From a bacterium (GTDB lineage: Bacteria; CLD3; SB21): a stretch of 64,000 nucleotides of DNA. The notes below the pieces were generated by a model. It searched no databases. It saw nothing but the letters and a program-made list of their open reading frames with translations, and was not told the origin of the DNA. Of this stretch, positions 45,631 through 54,100 are shown in pieces (position 1 is the first letter of the stretch; the number at the start of each line of letters is the position of its first letter). The position numbers were made by a program, and so were the translations under genes. The stretch lies in NCBI GenBank assembly GCA_013360215.1, contig JABWCP010000012.1, forward strand, positions 19,530 to 83,529, written 5' to 3'.

Positions 45631-46226
45631 ACGCACCTTTTTTCAAATATGGATTATTCGGTGACGAAGCGAGCCTGATCGTGGCTTTTATCATCGGTAT
45701 CGGGTTTGGTTTTTTTCTTGAACGCGCCGGATTTGGCAGCGGTGTAAAACTCGCTGCACAGTTTTATTTTTATGATATGAGCGTACTCAAAGTCATGTTT
45801 AGTGCGATCGTGACGGCCATGCTGGGCGTATATTGGTTCTCATGGTTTGGCTTGCTTGATCTCGATCTGATTTATATCAATCCCACATTTCTTCTTCCGC
45901 AAATCGTCGGAGGCCTTCTGCTTGGGTTCGGATTTGTGATCGGCGGATATTGTCCGGGCACTTCGGTCGTGGCGTGTTCGACAGGACGAATGGACGCGAT
46001 GGTTTATGTGGCCGGTATTTTCGGAGGAATTTTTACGTTCGGATTTATTTTTCCTTACGTCGAATCGTTTTATACAGCGACGCCGATGGGTGCGATCACT
46101 CTGCCGCAATGGCTCAATCTGCCGTACGGCACCGTCGTATTTCTTGTCGTTGTCATGGCGATCGGCGCATTTGCCGCCGCCGAGTGGGGCGAGAGAAAAA
46201 TGGCCTCCCAAGGAGGTGCATCGTGA
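45621..46226 (+). CDS. YeeE/YedE-family protein, second half-size subunit
   Basis: 201 residues; starts inside the end of the preceding gene, with a second in-frame ATG at 45627. Contains LERAGFGSGVKLAAQFYFYD and GGYCPGTSVVACSTGRMDAM, a cysteine-bearing motif typical of the family, within about five membrane helices. Complements the preceding half. Overlaps the following rhodanese gene by 4 bp, showing tight translational coupling. Confidence 0.85.
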   Translation: MDMNAPFFKYGLFGDEASLIVAFIIGIGFGFFLERAGFGSGVKLAAQFYFYDMSVLKVMFSAIVTAMLGVYWFSWFGLLDLDLIYINPTFLLPQIVGGLLLGFGFVIGGYCPGTSVVACSTGRMDAMVYVAGIFGGIFTFGFIFPYVESFYTATPMGAITLPQWLNLPYGTVVFLVVVMAIGAFAAAEWGERKMASQGGAS

Positions 46227-46876
46227 AAAACCGATGGCGTGATCTCACGTTAACGCAGAAGCTCGGCGTCGTCGCGATGCTGCTCGGTTTATTGGCATTG
46301 ATCGGCGGTACGCCGCAACGCGGTTCTTTTTATACGATAGACAGCAAAGCCATGCTGATGGACGTCGCTAAAGAGACCGATCACATCGCCGTGGAAACAT
46401 TGGCCGACTGGATCATTCAAGGCCGCTCGGATTACAGACTGCTGGATATCCGCGACGCCAAAGCGTTCGAGACGTACCACATTCCTTCAGCCGAATCCGT
46501 GCCGCTCGCCGAACTCCATCAGGCCGAATTGCGCCGTAACGAAAAAATTATTTTCTACTCCGATGGCGGTATTCATGCTTCGCAGGCGTGGTTTGTACTC
46601 AAAGCCCGCGGCTACAATGGAGTATATATGCTGCGGGGTGGACTGGAAGAATGGCAGGATCGTATTTTGTATCCGCACAAGCCATCAAAAAACGATACGG
46701 AATCCCTGAGGCAGTTTGAAAAGTCCGCGGCGGTTGCCAAATTTTTTGGCGGCGAAGCACAAGGCGAACAATCTACCGCGGCCGTCAAATCAGTGGCGAC
46801 ACCGATGCCCAAAGCCCCTGCGGGCGCTAAAGCCGTCGCACCTAAAACCGGAAAAAAGAAAAAAGAAGGATGTTGA
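46223..46876 (+). CDS. Membrane-anchored rhodanese-like protein lacking the catalytic Cys
   Basis: 217 residues, GTG start with AGGAGGTG upstream. One N-terminal membrane helix (about 14-29), then a single rhodanese domain (about 55-165): YRLLDIRDAKAFETYHIPSA and FVLKARGYNGVYMLRGGLEEW are canonical. The active-site loop that should be CxxGxR reads S-D-G-G-I-H-A with Ser113 in place of the cysteine, so sulfurtransferase activity by the usual persulfide is not expected. The tail is Ala/Lys-rich and ends KKKKEGC, with a terminal cysteine. Last gene of the sulfur operon; probably a sulfur-binding or partner-binding accessory. Confidence 0.8.
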   Translation: MKNRWRDLTLTQKLGVVAMLLGLLALIGGTPQRGSFYTIDSKAMLMDVAKETDHIAVETLADWIIQGRSDYRLLDIRDAKAFETYHIPSAESVPLAELHQAELRRNEKIIFYSDGGIHASQAWFVLKARGYNGVYMLRGGLEEWQDRILYPHKPSKNDTESLRQFEKSAAVAKFFGGEAQGEQSTAAVKSVATPMPKAPAGAKAVAPKTGKKKKEGC

Positions 46877-46987
46877 TCAAATTTATATGACTTTTCGCAT
46901 GGCTAAATCCCCTATGGCATAGGATATTTAGAAAAACATGCGGGCTGACGATATGCCCATAGATTGATACATATGATTTTGTAATGC

Positions 46988-47013
46988 AAAGACGTTCCTC
47001 AAAGAACGTCTTT
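46988..47013 (+). terminator. Terminator of the sulfur operon
   Basis: AAAGACGTTC / GAACGTCTTT 10-bp arms with a 6-base loop and a T-rich tail, about 110 bp after the rhodanese gene. It overlaps the beginning of a longer frame leading into the next gene, supporting the later start used for that gene. Confidence 0.8.
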
Positions 47014-47142
47014 TCTTTTGGATACCGTGAAAACCGTTTGCAACTTCTGTTTTTGTTTGTGAAATTTAACGCGCATGTATCTTCATATTTTTTACCTACG
47101 CTGAACGGCCGCCAGGTCGTCTTCAGGTTTCGGAGAATCATC

Positions 47143-49170
47143 ATGAGAAGCCTTTCCAACTTTATTTTGATTATGGCCTTGAGTTTACCCCTTTACGCTC
47201 AAGACACGTTGATCTTAAAGAATATTTCTTACCAACCCGGTCAGAAATTATTTGTCGGACTTGAAAACGAAGATCTTGGAGCGCCGTTGCGTGTCCAATT
47301 GCTCAACGCCGACGGGAAACCTGTAAGTAACCGCATCGTCCTATTTGAGATCATCGAACGACCTTCAAAATCTAAAGGCGAAAAACTCGGGCAAGCTGAA
47401 GCGGTAACCAACGCCGAAGGTATTGCCGAAACAAGTTTTCGTCTCGGCGATCATGCGGGTGATTATATCATCATTGCCCGGACGGACGGCATGACCGGCG
47501 ATACACCGCATATCATCGTTCGCGCCCAACGCACAATGTGGTGGATGTTTTTGATTTTCGGATTGATCGGCGGCTTGGGCATATTTTTATACGGGATGAA
47601 TTTGGGTTCCGGCGGTCTACAAAAAGTAGCCGGCGATCGTTTACGTACTATTCTCGGCGCATTGACCAGTAACCGTTTTTTGGGATTGCTTGTCGGTATT
47701 GCCGTGACCGCCATAGTGCAAAGCAGTTCGGCCACATCGGTGATGGTCGTCGGATTGGTTAGCTCCGCTTTGATGACGTTACAACAAGCCATCGGCGTAC
47801 TCATGGGCGCCCATATCGGCACTACGATCACCGTACAATTGATAGCCTTCAATGTTTCCGATTATTCTTTGTTGCTGGTTGGCGCCGGATTTCTTATGAC
47901 GATTGCAACGAAACGAAAATTTTACATCTATATGGGTGAAATCATCCTCGGATTCGGTTTTATATTTTTCGGAATGGCCGTGATGTCGCAGGCCATTAAT
48001 CCGTTAAAATCCATGCCGGCTTTCATCGCGTGGCTGATCGAATTTGGAAACTCTCCGATTCTCGGTATTCTCGCCTCCACTGTGTTTACGGCCATTATTC
48101 AATCCAGCGGCGCGACGATCGGTTTGTGCGTCGTCATGGCCGGAGAAGGGCTGCTTTCTTTACAATCCGCCATGCCGCTTGTATTTGGCGCCAATATCGG
48201 TACATGCGCAACGGCTTTGCTTTCTACCATCGGTGCGACAACCGACGGCAAACGTACGGCCTTGGCCCATACGGCTTTCTCCGTGATCGGCGTAATTTTA
48301 TTCACGCCGTTCCTCACCCCGTTCGAAGCGTTCATCCAGAGTATCACCTCCTGGATGGGTACCGAAGCCGTGGCGCGTCAGATCGCCAATGGGCACATGA
48401 TATTCAATATCATGACGGCGATGATCCTGATCGGATTTGTACCGCTGATGACTCAATTGATCACCAAAATTATTCCCGAAAAAGCCGAAGGGGATGCGTT
48501 CAAACCGAAATACCTTAACAACGCCTATTTAGAAACTCCGGACATTGCTTTGCAGAATGCCCAGCGTGAAGAAGTGCGGTTGGTCACTATCGTACGTGCC
48601 ATGTATGACAATACCATGAATCTTTTTTCCTCAGAAAACGAGGAAAAAGTGGCCAAAGTGCGCGAACAGTTGAAACAAGTGAATTTCCTCGAGGGTGAAA
48701 TCCGGCGTTATCTGACGCGTTTATCGCAAAAGAGTATCAGTTTGACGCAGAGCCGGCGACTTATGCGGCTTCTGCTCACCATTGATGATTTGCGGCATAT
48801 GGCCGAACGCCTTGGTGACAGCATCGCCAATCTGGCCGAACGTTATGCGGATAATCACGTGACGTTTTCTCCGGAAGGGCTGGAAGAGCTAAAACGTTTC
48901 TACGGTATGATACATGAACGGCTTGACGCGGTACTCACGGCACTTGAAAAAGAAGACGCCGTCATGGCCGAACATATCATTAAAAACAAACATACGGTTT
49001 CCGAAGAGGAAGTGCGGCTGCGCCAGCTGCATATGACACGCCTTCAGGGTGGCAACGAACAACTCTTTGTCAGCAGTCAATACCACTTTGATTTGCTCAC
49101 GGCATTGCAGCGAATTCATATTTTCTCCGTCAAGATGGCGCATGAAATAGTGGAACAACACAATCTTTGA
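47143..49170 (+). CDS. Na/Pi cotransporter-family protein with Ig-like N-terminus and PhoU-like tail
   Basis: 675 residues from the ATG at 47143, which has GGAG upstream and a signal peptide (about 1-20, ending LYAQ). Residues about 22-135 form an Ig-like/invasin-type beta domain (NADGKPVSNRIVLFEI, TNAEGIAETSFRLG). Then two Na_Pi_cotrans repeats with QSSSAT and QSSGAT motifs and AHIGTT / ANIGTC turns, then a helical PhoU-like cytoplasmic domain (about 515-675). Expected to move phosphate with sodium. The exported Ig-like domain is unusual for the family. Single-gene unit with its own terminator. Confidence 0.85.
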   Translation: MRSLSNFILIMALSLPLYAQDTLILKNISYQPGQKLFVGLENEDLGAPLRVQLLNADGKPVSNRIVLFEIIERPSKSKGEKLGQAEAVTNAEGIAETSFRLGDHAGDYIIIARTDGMTGDTPHIIVRAQRTMWWMFLIFGLIGGLGIFLYGMNLGSGGLQKVAGDRLRTILGALTSNRFLGLLVGIAVTAIVQSSSATSVMVVGLVSSALMTLQQAIGVLMGAHIGTTITVQLIAFNVSDYSLLLVGAGFLMTIATKRKFYIYMGEIILGFGFIFFGMAVMSQAINPLKSMPAFIAWLIEFGNSPILGILASTVFTAIIQSSGATIGLCVVMAGEGLLSLQSAMPLVFGANIGTCATALLSTIGATTDGKRTALAHTAFSVIGVILFTPFLTPFEAFIQSITSWMGTEAVARQIANGHMIFNIMTAMILIGFVPLMTQLITKIIPEKAEGDAFKPKYLNNAYLETPDIALQNAQREEVRLVTIVRAMYDNTMNLFSSENEEKVAKVREQLKQVNFLEGEIRRYLTRLSQKSISLTQSRRLMRLLLTIDDLRHMAERLGDSIANLAERYADNHVTFSPEGLEELKRFYGMIHERLDAVLTALEKEDAVMAEHIIKNKHTVSEEEVRLRQLHMTRLQGGNEQLFVSSQYHFDLLTALQRIHIFSVKMAHEIVEQHNL

Positions 49171-49187
49171 TGTATTGGACTCTAATA

Positions 49188-49219
49188 AAAAAAACCTCCG
49201 CGCTTACGGAGGTTTTTTT
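49188..49219. terminator. Bidirectional terminator between convergent genes
   Basis: 13-bp arms (AAAAAAACCTCCG / CGGAGGTTTTTTT) with a 6-base loop, shared by the Na/Pi cotransporter gene (+) and the receiver-diiron gene (-). Confidence 0.88.
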
Positions 49220-49346
49220 TATTGAGTAACGTACTTATCGGAATAGAACTCTTCAGTCCGAGCGAAGTCAAAGCCTGATTGTACTAAACTTGGTCACGGT
49301 TCGACGCCGCTCACCGTGACGAATGTGAATCATCCCGGTAAGCATA

Positions 49347-51125
49347 CTAAGTAAAGCTTTCCATTCCAAGATCCATGGCTTCTTCGATCGCAAAAGTCGG
49401 CGGTGGAAGTTGGCGTATCATGGTTTCTTGCAGCATCAGCGCTTTGATTTGATTGGAAACGCGCGACGACTGGTGATCACTGAGCGCATACAGGAAAAGC
49501 TCTAACGCACGGCTAGCATTCTTTTTGATTTTTACTACGTCTTTATCGTTGATCGTCATGAGTTCCTGGATTTCGGCATTGCCCGCAAAATTGGCTAATA
49601 TTCGATCCGGATTGCTGACCATAGCTTGTGCCTTTTTATATACGATCTTGGCTACTTCGAGGTATTGTCCCAATAATTGATCATCTTCCGTACGCCCCAA
49701 AAGATCAACACCGACTTTGAGGGAATACATACGATCTAGAAATTCACGTATCAATGCGCCGCGAATCAACGATCCGTGTTGCGGAGCGATCATCACCGGC
49801 CCCGGATCAAGCTTACGTATCTGATCAATGGCAAATTGAATCGCTTTATTGGCCGGCATGTAGAGTTCGTGGAATGCGCGCATTCCGTCCCAATGGCTTT
49901 CATCGGCCCACAAACCGTAATTGTCCGTACCGGTAAGTCCTCCGAATAAATCACCGGAGAAAAGAATGCGGGATTCGATATCGTACACCATTACGGCACC
50001 GCGAAAATGACAATACGGCGTAGGAATAAATTGTAACGTATGCCCGGTCGGAAGATTGGTCTGCCAGTTGGTCAATTTATCGGTAAGAATCAAACGTTCT
50101 TTATTAATACCAAAGCTGGACACGAGCCGCCACGTGTCTTCCGATGTAAGGCAAATAGCTTTAGGGTTGGCCGACTTGAGGAAAAACGTATTGGAAGCTA
50201 CATCGGGATCCTGATGATTGAGGCTGTATAAATTGACCTTGGACACATCACCGATCACTTCGCCGATTTTTCCGGAAATCGTCGTATAGTCAATCGTCGG
50301 TCCGGGATCAACCAAAAAATTGACCTTATTGTTATACACGCGCAAAAAAGGATTAATCTGAAGAATACGCGATTCTTTTCTGTCGCCGACAAAATAAATA
50401 TCTTCGGCAATCGCTATAGGTTTAGAAAAATCCTCACTTTTCATCGCGTTTCCTTCCTTCGTTGAGTGCACCGATACCGGCATTTTGTTTTCGCTTTCGG
50501 TTAATTCAGAGGGGCGCCGTGCGAGATAATATGAACCGCTGCTCCACTGCAGCATCGTCTCCAGCGCTTCCGAGTCTTTTAATTCACCGCATACGATCGT
50601 TTCGCATACACCGCGATTAAACTCGATCGAGCCGACACCATGATCGCTCTGGATAGTTAAAATTCCGTGAACCCCTTCTTTTTCCGCCGACGCGATGAGT
50701 TCTTCGATTTTTCCGAGCACGAGCGAACCGCTTCGCAGAATACCGCTGGACCGTTGGGCGTCCACAAATCGAAACAATGCCTGAATTTTCAAAAACAACA
50801 AATTCAGATTGATCGGTTTTGGTAAAAAATCAATGGCTCCCATTTGAATGGCTTTGGCCGTCAATGACGGATCTTTGTCGCCCGACATCAGCAGAAACGG
50901 TATGGACGCAAGACGCGGTTGTCTGCGAACGGCTTCGATAAAACCGAATCCGTCCAGTTCCGGCATCATAATGTCCGATATGATCAAATCCGGTGATTGA
51001 CCGGCCAGGATTGTAAGTGCCGCTTTGCCGTTTAACGCTGTCACTACCGAATAACCGGATTGCCCCAAAGCCAAACTTAAAGCGTCTACGGAAGTTCTTT
51101 CATCGTCCACAATCAATATCGTCAT
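49347..51125 (-). CDS. Receiver-DUF4388-diiron (ODP/flavodiiron-like) protein
   Basis: 592 residues. Receiver (about 1-118) with Asp7/Asp8, phosphoacceptor Asp51 (LIISDIMMPELDG) and Lys103. DUF4388 (about 130-208). Then a metallo-beta-lactamase-fold domain (about 235-470) of the flavodiiron type: His304, Asp306 and Asp308 (HQDPD), His373 (YCHFRG), Asp392 (FSGDLF) and His450 (PQHGS) fill all six diiron ligand positions, with Asp for the usual first Glu. There is no flavodoxin domain. Known ODP proteins with this fold bind oxygen at the diiron site in chemotaxis. A C-terminal helical region follows. Lies 29 bp downstream of the giant kinase gene, its probable phosphodonor. Confidence 0.85.
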   Translation of the reverse strand: MTILIVDDERTSVDALSLALGQSGYSVVTALNGKAALTILAGQSPDLIISDIMMPELDGFGFIEAVRRQPRLASIPFLLMSGDKDPSLTAKAIQMGAIDFLPKPINLNLLFLKIQALFRFVDAQRSSGILRSGSLVLGKIEELIASAEKEGVHGILTIQSDHGVGSIEFNRGVCETIVCGELKDSEALETMLQWSSGSYYLARRPSELTESENKMPVSVHSTKEGNAMKSEDFSKPIAIAEDIYFVGDRKESRILQINPFLRVYNNKVNFLVDPGPTIDYTTISGKIGEVIGDVSKVNLYSLNHQDPDVASNTFFLKSANPKAICLTSEDTWRLVSSFGINKERLILTDKLTNWQTNLPTGHTLQFIPTPYCHFRGAVMVYDIESRILFSGDLFGGLTGTDNYGLWADESHWDGMRAFHELYMPANKAIQFAIDQIRKLDPGPVMIAPQHGSLIRGALIREFLDRMYSLKVGVDLLGRTEDDQLLGQYLEVAKIVYKKAQAMVSNPDRILANFAGNAEIQELMTINDKDVVKIKKNASRALELFLYALSDHQSSRVSNQIKALMLQETMIRQLPPPTFAIEEAMDLGMESFT

Positions 51126-51154
51126 TTAAAAAAACCTTTCCGTTAATATGAAAA

Positions 51155-54100
51155 TTAGGACTGCTCACCGGAACGTAACGGTGCGAGTACATCGTTCAAC
51201 GTTTGAAGTATTTTTTCAGCGCGGTATGGTTTCATCAAAAAGGCCTGCACTTTGAATCCGTTTTTCTGAATGGATTTTTCATTTTCCGGAAGACCGCTCA
51301 TGGCGATGATGGGGATATCTTCACGAATACTGCGCAACATGCGAATAAACGCATGACCGTCCATGTGTGGCATGCTTATATCGGTTATCACGGCACGAAT
51401 GGATGCCATTTGGGCGGCGAATACCGTCATCGCTTTTCCGCCGTCCTCGGCTTCGACTATTTGGTATCCGTGATGCGTCAGGATCGTCCCCAATATTTTG
51501 CGTATGGCCGGCTCATCATCTACGATCAGGATCAATTCACCACGACCCCATAACGATTCCGGAACACGAGATTCAACCGATTCCGTGTGGAAACCGGCGC
51601 TGGCGGGGATGTAAATTTTAAACTGTGTGCCTTTACCGACCTCACTATACACGCTCACAAAGCCGCCATGCCCTTTGATAATCGCCGCAACCGTGGATAG
51701 TCCCAAACCTGTACCGTGTTCGAGGTCCTTGGTTGTAAAAAACGGATCAAAGATATGATCTATGATATCCGAAGGAATCCCCAGTCCTGTATCCGTAACT
51801 GTAAACAGAACGTACGGGCCGGGTTTAGCCTGATGTTCCTTGTAGACATACGCCTCATCAAAAATTACATTTTCGACGTGGATCGTCAGGTCACCTCCGG
51901 AAGGCATGGCATCGCGCGCATTGACACACAGATTGAGAAATACTTGATGAAGCTGCGTGCTATCGGCCGTGATCGGATACAGACCTTTGGCTACGTTGCA
52001 GGCAATTCTTATGTTTTTAGGAAACGTTGAAACAAGGATACGCTCAATTTCCTCAATCGTTTTTTTGGCATCCACGGCATGATGCGCCCCTTCTGCACCG
52101 CGCGAAAACATAAGGAGTTTACGCATCAGATCGGCAGCCCGTTCTATATTAGATTCCAGCATGACGATCAGACGTTGACTCGTATCATCCGATAATTTGG
52201 ATTTGAACATTTGAACAGCCATCAAAATCGGCGATAAAATATTATTAAGATCATGCGCGATACCGCTGGCCATACGGCCGATGCTTTCCATGCGCTGCGC
52301 TCTAAAATACTGTTTCTCAAGTCGTTTACGTTCAGTAACGTCGGTCTCGATATACAAAAATGATTTGACCGCGCTGTCCGCATCCCGCACAGGACTCTTG
52401 CGGCATTCGACGATGACACTTCTTCCGTCCCGCGTATAGTGCTCGATCTCACCGCTCCACGCCTCGTTGCCGCTGAATAGTGAACGTACCACAGCATCCG
52501 TCGCGCGGGTATGCCCGAGAACTTCCGTCGCTTGATGGCCGATGACATTGGTTTTTTCCCAGCCATACAACGTTTCGCATTGACTGTTCCAATACACTAT
52601 CCGCCCATCCGGATCGGTCATAAAAATCGCATCCCGCGCATTATCGAGGATCATCGCTTGCTCTTGGATGATCTCGTTGGCTTTTTTATGAAATGTGATA
52701 TCCCGACCGATCACGACCAATCCCAGCCGTGTTCCGTTCTCTTGCAACAGAGGAATCTTGGTCGTATCATAATGCAATAAATCACCGCCGGGTTTTTCGA
52801 TAATTTCTATGGTTTGATACCGTTGCCCTGTCTGCCAAGCCAACTCATCCGTACCGATGCACCCCTCGTACAGCGAACGCAAAGCGGGAAAAGCTTCAGC
52901 TAGCTGCCGGTCCGTTTTCCCGTACCAAGGATACGCCGTCAATTCAAAAAGTTTGAGCACGGCGGGATTGGCGATCAACCATCGCCCGTTCCCGTCTTTG
53001 AATAATACGGCATCCGGTATCGCTTCGACTAATGTTTCAAATTCACGCAACGTTTCGCTCAATTTGACTTCGGCCTGTTCGCGTTCCGACGATAGGCGAT
53101 GTTTGAGCAGCGCCAATTCGATTTCCCGCGATACGCTGTCGAGAAAATTCAGTTCTTCCTCCTGCCATTGGCGCGGACGGATCATATCATTGACAACCAA
53201 AAGGAAAAAACCATCCTCCCGAAATGAGAACGGATACCAAAGCAAACTCTGTACTTTCATGACACGATGCAATATTTCGGCAGATCCTTCCTCGACAAAA
53301 CATGCGTGCGGTGCATCAACCGTACTCGTGATGCAGGTTCGTGTGCTATGCAGCCGGCTAATACTGGACGCAAATACGGACGAGGGATACACCTCCTGAG
53401 GCGGGGCAAAATCGGAAAAATCCGGGCGAATCCATTTGGCAATAGAAACGGCTTCGCCGGCCGCCATGCGTATATCAAATAACAGCGCGCGTTCTATATC
53501 AATCGTTTCACCGCAAATGGTCGTCATTTCCCGCAACAACGTATCGGCTGTACCGTCCGAATTCATAATCGATGTCGCCATACGATTGAGTGCACGGGCG
53601 TAGCGTAGTTGCTCACGGATATGGTTTTCATATTTACGACGGCTTCGGTTATCGCGTCCGATACATACGATGACCGGCGTTCCCGATGACACGGCCTTAC
53701 TTGTGCGCACATCAAAGGGAATCGCTTCACCGTTTAGGTGAATAAAATCCATTTCGCGCGACGCGGCGCCGTTTTCATGGCCTGTGCCACCGGTGAGGTA
53801 CGATATCGCGTCATAATCCGCATTACCGGGTAAAATCGAACTGATCATTTTCCCGGCCAATGCGCCTTGCGCATATCCGAGATTTTGTTCTACGGCCGGA
53901 TTAGCATAGATGATGTAGCCGTTGTTCTCAAACAACAAAACCATATCCTGGGATGTCTCGGCGAGCGTGCGGTATTTTTGCTCACTGTGAAGCAACGCTT
54001 CCTCGGCGTTATGCCGTTCGGTGACATCTTTAAAATTAACGACGATCGCCTGAACTTCCGGCGCCTGAAGTAAATTAGTAAACGTACTTTCGATCCATTT

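Noticed and set aside
40082..46876. Arsenate or arsenite respiration operon
   Set aside because: The molybdoenzyme could belong to several branches, but YeeE/YedE and rhodanese-like neighbours favour sulfur; no ars genes are seen.
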